A stretch of DNA of 64,000 nucleotides, taken from Pseudomonas syringae (lineage in GTDB: Bacteria > Pseudomonadota > Gammaproteobacteria > Pseudomonadales > Pseudomonadaceae). The DNA is taken from assembly GCF_000737245.1 (NCBI RefSeq), contig NZ_JPQU01000016.1, forward strand, positions 62,001 through 126,000. Reading direction: 5' to 3'. The notes beneath the pieces are model-generated. The model saw nothing but the letters and a program-made list of their open reading frames with translations, made no database searches and was not told where the DNA came from. Position numbers and translations under genes: made by a program. This document shows, in pieces, positions 1 to 8,393 of this stretch (position 1 is the first letter of the stretch; each line of letters begins with the position of its first letter).

Positions 1-25
1 GAGATATAATTTATAGGGTGAGCAA

Positions 26-409
26 ATGAGCATAACTCTCGCCGAAAAGATTTTTCTAGGCATAACGTTAACAGGATTTTCAGGCATGGCTATTTGGCTA
101 GGTATTGCGCTTCATTTTGCCCACACCAAAATGGACGTAATGCTTGCTCATTTAAGAAATTGTCCATTTGTTATGAATCGAGCTTTATTTCATAAAACTG
201 GGGTGTGGGGACGGCTGTTCGTGCTGGGCGGGATAGCGTCTGTGCTCATGTACCCCAGTATCTATCTCAAGGACGGAGGTGCCGTTGCGGGAGATTTGGA
301 AAGCTTTCCTGCAAAGCTCAAGCGAAAAACTGTCATATTATTCCGAATAAATCTGGCACTACTCGCTTATATGTTTGGCGCTGGCGGTGTCGCTTATTTA
401 TATATTTGA
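26..409 (+). CDS. Small integral membrane protein, uncharacterised
   Basis: A 127-residue protein preceded by a plausible ribosome binding site (GGGTGA, about 7 bases before the ATG). Three hydrophobic stretches can be seen, at about residues 9-29, 64-82 and 105-127, so it is probably an inner-membrane protein with three helices. A lysine- and arginine-rich stretch (about residues 97-101) lies just before the last helix. I do not recognise the family and see no catalytic motif. It lies alone, with a REP region on its right, and what lies upstream is outside the window. It is supported as a real gene by length, start signal and membrane pattern only. Confidence 0.6.
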   Translation: MSITLAEKIFLGITLTGFSGMAIWLGIALHFAHTKMDVMLAHLRNCPFVMNRALFHKTGVWGRLFVLGGIASVLMYPSIYLKDGGAVAGDLESFPAKLKRKTVILFRINLALLAYMFGAGGVAYLYI

Positions 410-477
410 TGCGTGGAGCTGAGTGCTATTAGAGCAAGCACTGGCCAGTAGGAGATCCCCCGTCGTCCAGACGACGC

Positions 478-633
478 GCTGTCGCGCAGCAAACACAGGA
501 TCTGTGGGAGCGAGCTTGCTCGCGAAGCAATGTTCCTGCCTTGAGAAATATATGCCGATGTCCCGGCCTCTTCGCGAGCAAGGTGGAGCGCCACCCCGGT
601 CACTCCTACAGCGTTCGTGTTTGCTGCCCGGCA
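478..633. repeat. REP hairpin pair nested in an outer inverted repeat
   Basis: The core (502-611) is a Pseudomonas REP pair: a CTGTGGGAGCGAGCTTGCTC arm faces a degenerate arm at 573-611 that contains the small palindrome GGTGG-AGCG-CCACC. Outside it, GCAGCAAACAC (486-496) faces GTGTTTGCTGC (617-627), so the whole block can fold as one long hairpin. The 39-base right arm recurs unchanged at 42336-42374. Confidence 0.8.
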
Positions 634-671
634 GTGTGGTGTCAGAGTTGCCGGAGCGGTTCCTGCAGATT

Positions 672-986
672 TCAGAGATAAGCCGTCTCAATCCCCATCC
701 GCTCATTCATGCACTCTTCCGAGCCGGTTTCGAACTCGCGGCAGATCAGTGGGCGTTTTTCGTAGATGGTGCACATCATGGTGTTGCGATCCAGCGCCGC
801 GCACCAGCCGTCGTCCAGGCGCAGCATGACTTCGCCGCCCCAGTCGTCTTGGTCGATGAAGCGTTCAGGCACGCCGGTGTCGGTGATCAGCATCACTTCC
901 AGTTGGCAGCAGCAGGCCGCACAGGTTGAGCACGTGATGGCTGTTTCTGTGGGAATCGTGTTAATCGGGATGAGGGTCGACGTCAT
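672..986 (-). CDS. YkgJ-family cysteine cluster protein
   Basis: A 104-residue cytoplasmic protein with the cysteine pattern of the YkgJ/CxxCxxCC family (putative zinc or iron-sulfur binding). Cysteines fall at residues 19, 22 and 25-27, followed by single cysteines in DGWCA, MMCTIY, LICREF and EECMNE. The family's biochemical role is not established. The ATG at 986 is chosen because it starts 16 bases after the stop of the DUF2878 gene; upstream in-frame starts would lie inside that gene. No strong Shine-Dalgarno sequence is visible, so it may depend on coupling. It is the last gene of the minus-strand photolyase operon, or a separate gene just behind it. Confidence 0.8.
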   Translation of the reverse strand: MTSTLIPINTIPTETAITCSTCAACCCQLEVMLITDTGVPERFIDQDDWGGEVMLRLDDGWCAALDRNTMMCTIYEKRPLICREFETGSEECMNERMGIETAYL

Positions 987-1002
987 AGGCGCGCAGTGTA
1001 TG

Positions 1003-1524
1003 TCAGTGCGTGTCGCGGGTGTGGATTGCCTGACCAGCGATTGAACGCCCAGCGAGCCATTGCAGCAACGGAAACACACCAGCCCAGATCACCGCCAGTA
1101 TCAGCATGCTCGGCAACAGCCCCAGTGGCAGTTGCACGCCCGCCAGTTGCGAGCCGGCGTAATACGACATTGGCCCGCCGATGGCGCCCAGCAGGCTGGC
1201 GCGCCACCAGGGTTTGGCGGTCCAGGCCAGGCAATGATTGAGGGTCGTGGCCAGTACCGGCCAAAGCACGATCAACCACAGCGGAATCAACAAGCCTTCG
1301 TTGCTGAACGCAAAGACCCCCAGATTCATCAATAAACTGTCGAGCACTATGCCGAGCGCGGTTATCCACAGCAGCAATTTACCCTCTGCGGCCCACGAAC
1401 TTATCCACAGCAGATGCGCGACCAGTACGCCGACCGCCAGTAGCAGCCAATAGCTGTTGCCGCCCATCACGCAGGCAAACCAGCCGATCTGGAACAGCGC
1501 CGCATTGGCGATCTGCTTAAGCAT
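1003..1524 (-). CDS. DUF2878 family membrane protein
   Basis: A 173-residue, strongly hydrophobic protein with about five or six membrane helices spread over its whole length (clear ones at about residues 24-44, 51-67, 74-93 and 134-155). It matches what I know of DUF2878 proteins, small inner-membrane proteins of unknown function that often follow cyclopropane-synthase-like and DUF1365 genes. Its ATG overlaps the end of the methyltransferase gene by 8 bases, so the two are probably translationally coupled. Function can only be guessed from company: membrane-lipid modification. Confidence 0.8.
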   Translation of the reverse strand: MLKQIANAALFQIGWFACVMGGNSYWLLLAVGVLVAHLLWISSWAAEGKLLLWITALGIVLDSLLMNLGVFAFSNEGLLIPLWLIVLWPVLATTLNHCLAWTAKPWWRASLLGAIGGPMSYYAGSQLAGVQLPLGLLPSMLILAVIWAGVFPLLQWLAGRSIAGQAIHTRDTH

Positions 1525-2785
1525 TGAAGCGGCCCAGCAACGGTTGCGGCAGAGCTGACGGTTTGGCCAGCAGCAACTGCGCGGTGCCGATGGCGCGTTC
1601 CAGGAAACCGCCTTCGCAGTAACACAGATAAAACTCCCAGAGCCGCAGGAAGTAATCGTCGTAGCCCAGCTCGGTGAGCGAGCCGTGGGCGTGGCGGAAG
1701 TTGTCGTGCCAGATGCGCAGGGTCTTGGCGTAGTGCAGGCCGAAATCTTCCATGTGCAGCAGGTTCATGTCGGTTTCGCGGGTGACGATCTCCAGCATTT
1801 TCTGCACAGAAGGCAAGGCGCCACCAGGGAAGATATGCCGCTGGATGAAGTCGACGCTGCGTTTGGCCTGCTCGTAGCGTTGGTCTCGAATGGTAATGGC
1901 CTGCAGCAGCATCAAACCGTCGGCCTTGAGCAGGTACGCGCATTGTTTGAAGTAGGTCGGCAGGAAGCGATGACCTACCGCTTCGATCATTTCGATGGAC
2001 ACGAGTTTGTCGAACTGGCCGGTAAGGTCTCGGTAGTCCTTGAGCAGCAGCGTGACTTGATTCTGCAAGCCAAGCTCGGCAATGCGGCGCTCGGTGTAGG
2101 CGAACTGTTCTTTGGACAGCGTGGTGGTGGTGACTTTGCAGCCATAGTGCTGCGCGGCATAGATCGCCATGCTGCCCCAGCCGGTGCCGATTTCCAGCAA
2201 GTGATCTTCAGGCTTGAGCGCCAGCTTCTGGCAGATGCGCTCCAGCTTGTTCAGTTGCGCCTGCTCCAGCGTGTCGTTAGGGCTGAGGAATTGTGCAGCG
2301 GAATACATCATGGTCGGGTCGAGAAATCGTTCGAACAGATCGTTACCCAAGTCGTAATGAGCGGCGATGTTCTTCTGCGAACCTTCCCGAGTATTTCGGT
2401 TAAGCCAATGCAGGCCCTGAATGAATGGGCGACTGAGCCGGGCCATGCCACGTTCCATAGCATCAAGCACATCGAGGTTGCTGACGAAAACCCGAATCAC
2501 GGCGGTCAGATCCGGCGATGTCCAGTAACCATGTATGAACGCTTCGCCCGCGCCAATGGAGCCGTTGCTGGCGACCATGCCCCAGGTGGCCGAATCCAGA
2601 ATCTGGATCTCGCCCTGAACCAATGCGCCGGCAGTGCCGAAAACATGGCGTTCACTGCCCTCGGTAATCACCAACTGACCATTGCGCAGCTGTGCGAGCT
2701 GGCGCAGAACGCCCCGGCGCAGGATGCTGGCCGTCAGGCTGTTGGTGCCCAGATTGGCAGAAAAACTACTGCTGCTACTTTTCAT
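1517..2785 (-). CDS. Cyclopropane-fatty-acid synthase-like SAM methyltransferase (CFA/UfaM type)
   Basis: A 422-residue enzyme of the cyclopropane-fatty-acyl-phospholipid synthase family, which transfers a methylene or methyl group from S-adenosylmethionine to unsaturated phospholipid acyl chains at the membrane. Seen here: HYDLGNDLF (143-151), the SAM-binding loop LEIGTGWGS (197-205), IEMIEAVGHRF, and a C-terminal YLCYCEGGF that aligns with the family's active-site cysteine region. It is about 40 residues longer than E. coli Cfa, at the N-terminus. The ATG at 2785 overlaps the DUF1365 gene by 11 bases; an upstream in-frame start at 2830 would lie deep inside that gene. In P. putida a related enzyme (UfaM, furan fatty acid synthesis) is light-induced. 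The photolyase/LitR context suggests the same here, so its product may be a methylated or furan fatty acid rather than a cyclopropane one. Confidence 0.88.
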   Translation of the reverse strand: MKSSSSSFSANLGTNSLTASILRRGVLRQLAQLRNGQLVITEGSERHVFGTAGALVQGEIQILDSATWGMVASNGSIGAGEAFIHGYWTSPDLTAVIRVFVSNLDVLDAMERGMARLSRPFIQGLHWLNRNTREGSQKNIAAHYDLGNDLFERFLDPTMMYSAAQFLSPNDTLEQAQLNKLERICQKLALKPEDHLLEIGTGWGSMAIYAAQHYGCKVTTTTLSKEQFAYTERRIAELGLQNQVTLLLKDYRDLTGQFDKLVSIEMIEAVGHRFLPTYFKQCAYLLKADGLMLLQAITIRDQRYEQAKRSVDFIQRHIFPGGALPSVQKMLEIVTRETDMNLLHMEDFGLHYAKTLRIWHDNFRHAHGSLTELGYDDYFLRLWEFYLCYCEGGFLERAIGTAQLLLAKPSALPQPLLGRFNA

Positions 2786-3572
2786 AGCGCTGATCCTTCG
2801 GTTGCGTGGCGGCAGTGCGGTATTCGCCATCGGCGGCCTGATGAGGGGAAATCGGGGTACGTTTGAGCAACAGGCGCAAGGCTTGCCAGTAAATGGCCAG
2901 GCAGGTCTTGGCGGTCATCCAGGGAAACGCAAGCAAGTAGCGATGCAGGTTGTGACGATTCAGTTCCTGGCGATGCAGGCTCAGCGTCGCATCGAAGATC
3001 TTGAACTCGCCTTGCCAGTCGGCCATGTGCACGCCGAGCCGGGCATCCGGTGGGCTGAAGCTCATCCGGTATTCCAGATCACGGGGTAGAAACGGCGAGA
3101 CGTGGAACGCCTTGGCCACCGCAAAGTGCTGATGACCTTCGCCGTTGGCGGGCAGCACATAGTGATAGCGTTCGCGCCAGGGCGTGTTGGTGACTTCGCA
3201 GAGGATCGCCGCCAGTGAGCCGTCGGCTTCGTGGCAATAGAAAAAACTCACCGGGTTGAACGCCAGACCCCAACTGCGCGCCTGGGTCAGCAGGCAGACT
3301 TTACCCAGCGGCGTATGGCCGATGGCCTGGCCGACCCGTTTGCGCACTGCGTCTACCAAGGGCACGCCACGGCGGGTTGATTCGCGCAAGTAGTCGGTCT
3401 CGCGAAACGCGAACGGTGCCCAGCGCCCGTTGCCCGCCAGTGGCGACAGGCCCAGCACAGCGTCTTGCTCGTCCAGGTCCAGATACAGCAGGCCGATCCG
3501 GTAACGGAAGTCATGGGCGCGGGGTGCAAAGCGCCGATGAGCGATCCAGCCGCTGTAGAGGGCGCTGTTCAC
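2775..3572 (-). CDS. DUF1365 domain protein
   Basis: A 265-residue protein spanning the whole DUF1365 family. The opening LYSGWIAHRRFAPRAHDFRY is characteristic, as are FNPVSFFYCHEADGS and the EVTNTPWRERYHYVL stretch. DUF1365 genes are almost always next to a CFA-synthase-like methyltransferase and an FAD oxidoreductase, as here, and are assumed to act in lipid modification, but no reaction is proven. It overlaps the oxidoreductase gene upstream by 4 bases (ATGA) and the methyltransferase downstream by 11. Confidence 0.88.
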   Translation of the reverse strand: MNSALYSGWIAHRRFAPRAHDFRYRIGLLYLDLDEQDAVLGLSPLAGNGRWAPFAFRETDYLRESTRRGVPLVDAVRKRVGQAIGHTPLGKVCLLTQARSWGLAFNPVSFFYCHEADGSLAAILCEVTNTPWRERYHYVLPANGEGHQHFAVAKAFHVSPFLPRDLEYRMSFSPPDARLGVHMADWQGEFKIFDATLSLHRQELNRHNLHRYLLAFPWMTAKTCLAIYWQALRLLLKRTPISPHQAADGEYRTAATQPKDQRYEK

Positions 3573-4816
3573 AGCCGTTCTCCGAACGCTTGCGCGACCC
3601 GCAGCCCGCTGACCACACCGTCCTCATGAAAACCGTTGGTCCAGTAAGCGCCGCAAAACCAGGTGTGGTTGACGCCATTCAATTCTTCCCAGCGGCCCTG
3701 AGCCACAACCCCGGCAAGGCTGTATTGCGGATGGGCGTAGCGGTAGCGAGCAAGAATCTTGTTCGGGTCGATGGCATCGGTCTGGTTGAGGCTTACGCAA
3801 AAGGTCGTGTCGCTGTCGATGCCTTGCAAGATGTTCATGTCATAGGTCACAGCGGCCAATTGCTGCGTGCCGCCGCCGAGCCGGTAATTCCAGCTCGCCC
3901 AGGCCAGCTTGCGCTTGGGCAACAGGTTGATATCGGTATGCAGCACCACATCATTTTCGGCATAGGGCAGGGCGCCGAGGATGTCCTGCTCGGCAGTCGT
4001 CGGCTGGGCGAGCATTTTCAGGGCCTGATCGCTGTGGCAGGCGAAGATGACTTTGTCGAAGCGTTCACTGCCATCGGCGCTGTGCACGGCAACGCCTTGT
4101 TCATCGCGCTCAACCCTGTGCACCGGGCATGACAGGCGAATCCGCTCACGGAAAGACGCGGTCAGAGGCTCGATATAACTGCTCGAACCGCCTTCGATCA
4201 CACACCACTGCGGGCGATTGCTGACCGATAGCAAGCCGTGATTCTTGAAAAAGCGCACGAAGAATTGCAATGGGAACGCGAGCATGTCTGCCAGTGACAT
4301 CGACCAGATCGCCGCGCCCATGGGTACGATGTAATGCTCGATGAAGCGCTGGCCGTAGCCGTGACTTTGCAAATAGTCGCCGAGGGTTGTGTCAGAGCCT
4401 ATGCGCTGGCTTTCCAGATCGGCCAGGGCTTCGCGGTTGAAGCGCAGAATGTCGCGCAACATGCCCCAGAACGTTGGGGAAAGCAGGTTGCTGCGCTGGG
4501 CGAACAGGCTGTTGAGGTTATTGCCGTTGTATTCGGTGCGGGTTTTGGGATCGCATACCGAGAAACTCATCTCGGTGGGTTTGAAACCCACACCGAGCTG
4601 GCCCAGCAGTTTGATGAAATTCGGGTAGGTCCAGTCATTGAAGACAATGAAGCCGGTGTCGACGGAGTAATCGCGACCCGCCAGATTCACATCGACCGTA
4701 TGGGTATGCCCGCCGACCCAGTCCGCTGCTTCGAAAACACTGATGTCATGTTTGCGATTGAGCAGATAGGCGCAGGTCAATCCGGCGATACCGCTGCCGA
4801 CGATGGCGATTTTCAT
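3569..4816 (-). CDS. FAD-dependent amine oxidase/desaturase-like oxidoreductase
   Basis: A 415-residue flavoprotein. The N-terminal dinucleotide-binding motif GSGIAGLTCAYLL (from residue 7) is followed by a second flavin motif WVGGHTHTVD. The end has GLRVAQAFGERL, typical of the FAD-binding C-terminus of amine-oxidase-like enzymes. It belongs to the NAD(P)-binding Rossmann/amino-oxidase group commonly encoded beside DUF1365 and CFA-like genes, where it is thought to act on fatty acyl chains. The substrate is unknown. Its ends overlap both neighbours by 4 bases, a fully coupled arrangement. Confidence 0.87.
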   Translation of the reverse strand: MKIAIVGSGIAGLTCAYLLNRKHDISVFEAADWVGGHTHTVDVNLAGRDYSVDTGFIVFNDWTYPNFIKLLGQLGVGFKPTEMSFSVCDPKTRTEYNGNNLNSLFAQRSNLLSPTFWGMLRDILRFNREALADLESQRIGSDTTLGDYLQSHGYGQRFIEHYIVPMGAAIWSMSLADMLAFPLQFFVRFFKNHGLLSVSNRPQWCVIEGGSSSYIEPLTASFRERIRLSCPVHRVERDEQGVAVHSADGSERFDKVIFACHSDQALKMLAQPTTAEQDILGALPYAENDVVLHTDINLLPKRKLAWASWNYRLGGGTQQLAAVTYDMNILQGIDSDTTFCVSLNQTDAIDPNKILARYRYAHPQYSLAGVVAQGRWEELNGVNHTWFCGAYWTNGFHEDGVVSGLRVAQAFGERL

Positions 4817-5595
4817 TGCGCTTCCTTGTTCTGTGAGCGTGCCATTCGTTTGCCCAACGCCAGTTGCAGGCGGGTGGGCAACAAGGCCAGCAGACGCAGC
4901 ACCAGAATGAACGGGCCGGGGAAGGCAATTTCCATGGGGCGGCGCTCACGTTGCAAACGCTCGGCGATATAAACAGCGGCTTTCGCCACTGGCCAGCGCA
5001 TCGGCATGGGGAAATCGTTTTTCTCGGTCAGCGGGGTGTCGACGAAACCTGGACTAACAATGGTTACGTCAATGTTTTCATGGGCCAGGTCGATACGCAG
5101 CGACTCCAGCAGGTAGCGCAGGCCAGCCTTGGACGCGCCATACGCTTCGCTACGGGTCAGCGGCAGATAGGTCACCGAGCTGCAAACGCCGACCAGATGC
5201 GGTCTGTGGCCATGGCGCAGCAACAGCAGGGCTTCCTGGATGCAATAAGTAGTGGCCAGCAGATTGGTGCGGATCACACGCTCCACCAGCGCAGCGTCAA
5301 ACTGCTTGCTGTCGACGTATTCACAGGTGCCTGCGTTGAGAATCGCGCAGTCCAGCGCTCCCCAGACCTGGTTGATGCGATCGCCGATGCCGGTGACCTG
5401 TTCGCCGTCGGTGACATCCCCCGGCACCAGCAACACTTGCTCCGGAAAGCGTTGATCGAGGGCTTCGAGTGGCGCCATGGTGCGGGCGGTGAGCGCGAGC
5501 CGGTGACCGGCCTTTAGCAGCTCTTCGGCCAACGCCAGGCCGATACCACTGCTGGCACCGGTCAACCAGATCCGTTTGACGTTCGGATTGTTCAT
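4813..5595 (-). CDS. Short-chain dehydrogenase/reductase
   Basis: A 260-residue classical SDR. The cofactor motif TGASSGIG lies at residues 12-19 and the catalytic Tyr-Lys pair in AYGASKAG at about residues 150-160, after a serine in GVCSSVTYL. The long C-terminal hydrophobic stretch (GPFILVLRLLALLPTRLQL) may touch the membrane. The ATG at 5595 is chosen because it overlaps the preceding gene by 4 bases; longer versions would run through that gene. Substrate unknown. As part of the photolyase/CFA-like operon it may reduce a lipid intermediate; that is inference. Confidence 0.87.
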   Translation of the reverse strand: MNNPNVKRIWLTGASSGIGLALAEELLKAGHRLALTARTMAPLEALDQRFPEQVLLVPGDVTDGEQVTGIGDRINQVWGALDCAILNAGTCEYVDSKQFDAALVERVIRTNLLATTYCIQEALLLLRHGHRPHLVGVCSSVTYLPLTRSEAYGASKAGLRYLLESLRIDLAHENIDVTIVSPGFVDTPLTEKNDFPMPMRWPVAKAAVYIAERLQRERRPMEIAFPGPFILVLRLLALLPTRLQLALGKRMARSQNKEAQ

Positions 5596-6017
5596 CCCAA
5601 TCTCCTTTTCAGCCACGCGATAAGCGTGCCCATGACCGGCAAGTGCTCGTACAACAGGGCACCGGCATCGAAGTAATCCCGGTGTTGGTAAACCTTGTCC
5701 CCGCGCCACATCAGGTGCGAGCAACCGTCGACCCGAATCGTGCGGCCCTTGGCCAGACGCGGATGGGAATAGCTCATGGTCCAGCGCAGATATCCCTTGC
5801 CGGGGCTGACTTCGTCGAAGCCATAGAAATCGAAATGCAGCTGGCTGACGTTGGCGTACAGCTCGGCGAAGTACCGTTGCATAGCCTGGATGCCGCGAAT
5901 TTGATGAAGCGGGTCGGTGAACTGCACGTCTTCGGTGTACAGCGTGTTCAGCCGATCCAGATTGTCTTTATCCAGAGCGGCGAATTCCCGAGCGAAACCA
6001 CGCAGAAAATCACTCAT
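5592..6017 (-). CDS. NTF2-like (SnoaL-fold) protein
   Basis: A 141-residue protein of the nuclear transport factor 2-like superfamily, a cone-shaped fold used for small-ligand binding or isomerase chemistry. The opening FAREFAALDKDNLDRLNTLY and the following DVQFTDPLHQIRG are typical. The later GCSHLMWRGDKVYQHRDYFD repeats the family pattern of a strand pair ending in a D-Y-F-D motif. It starts 8 bases before the end of the photolyase gene and overlaps the SDR gene by 4 bases. No specific substrate can be read from the sequence. Confidence 0.82.
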   Translation of the reverse strand: MSDFLRGFAREFAALDKDNLDRLNTLYTEDVQFTDPLHQIRGIQAMQRYFAELYANVSQLHFDFYGFDEVSPGKGYLRWTMSYSHPRLAKGRTIRVDGCSHLMWRGDKVYQHRDYFDAGALLYEHLPVMGTLIAWLKRRLG

Positions 6018-7464
6018 CTTCAAACTCCGCGACCGGTTGCCGGTGCGGCAGCGCTTTGAATGCATCCAGGGCACGGACCCGGCTGCTGCGCAGATCGACG
6101 ATCGGCTTTGGATAACTGGCAACACCGAACAGGCCACCGGCTGCTGCGGGGTTGTGGACTTCTTTTTTGTTCAACCCGGCCAGCTCCGGCAACCAGTGCT
6201 TGAGAAAAAGCCCCTCGGGATCGAATTTCTCCGACTGAGACAAAGGGTTGAATATCCGGAAGTAGGGCTGCGAGTCGGTGCCGGTTGACGAGCTCCACTG
6301 CCAGCCGCCGTTGTTGGCGGCCAGATCGCCATCGATCAGGTGCTGCATGAAAAACCGTTCGCCTTCGCGCCAGTCAATCAGCAGGTTCTTGGTCAGGAAC
6401 ATCGCCACCACCATGCGCAGGCGGTTATGCATCCAGCCGGTTTCAAGCAGCTGGCGCATGGCGGCGTCGATGATCGGCAAACCGGTGCGCGCCTCTTGCC
6501 AGGCCTTCAAATCCTGTGGTGCGTTGCGCCATTGCAAGGCTTCGGTTTCCGGACGAAACGCCCGATGCCGGGACACCCGTGGATAGCCCACCAGAATGTG
6601 CTTGTAGAACTCGCGCCAGAGCAACTCATTGATCCAAGTGACAGCGCCGACGCTGCCGGTCTCGAACTCACCGTGGTTACTGTTGAGCGCTGCGTGCAGG
6701 CATTGGCGTGGCGAGATCACGCCGGCTGCCAGATACGCCGACAACTGACTGGTGCCGGGTTTGGCGGGCAGGTCACGCTCATCTTTGTAGTAGTCGATCT
6801 GTTCGTCACTGAAAGCCGCGAGCCGCCGCCGTGCTTCTTCTTCTCCGGCGGGCCATAAGGCTATGAGCGTCTTGGATGGCGTGGCAAAGCCTTCAACCTG
6901 ATGCGGAATATCGTCGCTATTGATCCCCAGCGCTTGCTGCTTTTTCGGCAGGCGGATCAGCGTTGGCATCGCGTGATGCATGCGGGTGTAGCACACCTTG
7001 CGAAACTGGCTGAAGACCTTGAAGTAGCTGCCGGTTTTGGTCAGCACGCTGCCCGGCTTGAAGAACAGCTGATCCAGATGGCTGCGCCAGTGGATGCCAG
7101 CGTGTTGCAGTGCCTGGGCTACAGCTTCATCCCGGCGGCTTTCGTGGATGCCGTACTCTTCGTTGGCATGCACTGTTTCAATCTTGTGTTCGCGGCATAG
7201 GTCAAGGAGCACCTCAGGCGCCATGTCCCAAGTGTCGGCGTGGCGAATCAATAGCGGCACATTCAAGTCGCTCAAGGCGGTGCGCAGCTCTACCAGGTTA
7301 CGCAGCCAGAAATCTACCTTGCACGGGGCATCATCATGGTTGAGCCATTGGGTTGGACTGATCAGGTACACAGCAACAGTCGGCCCTTGCTCAAGGGCAG
7401 CAGTGAGCGCGGTGTTGTCGTGAACGCGCAAATCGCTGCGCAGCCATAGCAGTTGCATGGTCAT
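6010..7464 (-). CDS. phrB: Deoxyribodipyrimidine photolyase (CPD photolyase)
   Basis: A 484-residue class I photolyase/cryptochrome-family protein that uses blue light and reduced FAD to split cyclobutane pyrimidine dimers. The N-terminal antenna domain opens with LLWLRSDLRVHDNTAL. The C-terminal FAD domain has the hallmark run MHNRLRMVVAMFLTKNLLID, then WREGERFFMQHLIDGD, NNGGWQW and GTDSQPYFRIFNP. Length is close to E. coli PhrB (472). The ATG at 7464 overlaps the MerR gene stop (ATGA); a second ATG two codons later (7458) is also possible. Lying directly behind a LitR-like regulator in an operon with TGTACA direct repeats at its promoter, it is probably light-induced, as known for phrB of P. 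putida. Confidence 0.95.
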   Translation of the reverse strand: MTMQLLWLRSDLRVHDNTALTAALEQGPTVAVYLISPTQWLNHDDAPCKVDFWLRNLVELRTALSDLNVPLLIRHADTWDMAPEVLLDLCREHKIETVHANEEYGIHESRRDEAVAQALQHAGIHWRSHLDQLFFKPGSVLTKTGSYFKVFSQFRKVCYTRMHHAMPTLIRLPKKQQALGINSDDIPHQVEGFATPSKTLIALWPAGEEEARRRLAAFSDEQIDYYKDERDLPAKPGTSQLSAYLAAGVISPRQCLHAALNSNHGEFETGSVGAVTWINELLWREFYKHILVGYPRVSRHRAFRPETEALQWRNAPQDLKAWQEARTGLPIIDAAMRQLLETGWMHNRLRMVVAMFLTKNLLIDWREGERFFMQHLIDGDLAANNGGWQWSSSTGTDSQPYFRIFNPLSQSEKFDPEGLFLKHWLPELAGLNKKEVHNPAAAGGLFGVASYPKPIVDLRSSRVRALDAFKALPHRQPVAEFEDE

Positions 7465-8390
7465 TCCTTGAAAAGATCCAGTAGTTGCAAGGCAGCCAGC
7501 GCGCCCAGCGGGTCTTGCGCCAGATGCAGGCCTTGTATGCTGCTGATTGAGTCGCCGAGTTCGTCGCTGTGGATGCGCACGCTGGTGCCGGCCAGCACGA
7601 CTGGGCAGTGAACGTTGCTCAATAATCTGGAGAGCTGGGTCGTATTCAGGGATTTGCTGGAATACAGCAGCACCGCACGGGGCTGGAGAAGCTCTGCAGC
7701 CAAGGCCAATTCGCCGTTGGGCAGCGGCCAGTCGAACACTTCCACCGGGCAATCGGCACCGCTGATCAGCCAGGCACAGAGCCACAGATGCGGCTCCAGC
7801 GGCAGGTCGGAATGATTGACCAGCAACACGGGCGTGCCGCCGACCTGGCGATTGTTGTGGTAAATCCGGGCGCCGAGCTTGCTGCGCAGCCATGAGTAGA
7901 AGAACGTGCGTTCCATCTGCCCGCCAAATTGGCTCTGCCAACGGGTTTCCAGTTCAGCCAGTAGTGGCAACAGCAACTGTTCACACAAGGTTCGCGGCGG
8001 ATACAGCGACATGGCCTGGTTGAACAGGTCATCCAGCCGGCGTTCGGCCAATTCAGCAATGGCCTTGGTCAGATTCTGCTTGAGTATTTCCCAGTCGCTG
8101 GCCGGAGCAGCAGTATCTGGCTGGCGACTGTCGATCAGATTTTTCACCTGGCTGACCGATACGCCACGGTTGAGCCAGGTCAGGATGGTCATCACCCGCT
8201 GAACATGGGCATCGGAGTAAAGCCGATGGCCCTTGGGCGTGCGATGAGGAACGATCAGCCCGTAACGGCGCTCCCATGCGCGCAAGGTGACTGCATTGAC
8301 ACCGGTCTGGCGTGCCACCTCTCGGATCGGCAGCCAGTCTTCTGCTATGCCTGACTCGTCGTCAGGCACTGGGTCGCTAAAGTCATTCAT
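7461..8390 (-). CDS. pplR1: LitR/CarH-like MerR regulator without B12 ligands (PplR1 type)
   Basis: A 309-residue transcription factor. Residues 20-90 form a MerR winged helix: the helix-turn-helix IREVARQTGVNAVTLRAWER, then YGLIVPHRTPKGHRLYSD. Residues 100-185 look like the helical bundle and 185-309 like the Rossmann-type domain of CarH/LitR photoreceptors. The B12 ligands are missing: the Glu-His pair expected after the bundle tryptophan (W151) is Glu160-Arg161, and no DxHxxG histidine is seen. This fits the LitR group of Pseudomonas (PplR) that relies on LOV photoreceptors instead of cobalamin. It starts 3 bases after the DUF523/DUF1722 gene and overlaps phrB, so it probably controls its own operon. 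The symbol rests on phrB adjacency and operator match. Confidence 0.85.
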   Translation of the reverse strand: MNDFSDPVPDDESGIAEDWLPIREVARQTGVNAVTLRAWERRYGLIVPHRTPKGHRLYSDAHVQRVMTILTWLNRGVSVSQVKNLIDSRQPDTAAPASDWEILKQNLTKAIAELAERRLDDLFNQAMSLYPPRTLCEQLLLPLLAELETRWQSQFGGQMERTFFYSWLRSKLGARIYHNNRQVGGTPVLLVNHSDLPLEPHLWLCAWLISGADCPVEVFDWPLPNGELALAAELLQPRAVLLYSSKSLNTTQLSRLLSNVHCPVVLAGTSVRIHSDELGDSISSIQGLHLAQDPLGALAALQLLDLFKE

Positions 8391-8393
8391 AGG

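Noticed and set aside
1685..2866. A 393-codon plus-strand frame opposite the CFA-like gene
   Set aside because: Antisense shadow of a gene with clear SAM-methyltransferase motifs; it has no ribosome binding site and no recognisable domain.
3377..4132. A plus-strand frame across the DUF1365 and FAD oxidoreductase genes
   Set aside because: Antisense shadow spanning two coupled conserved genes; no motif.
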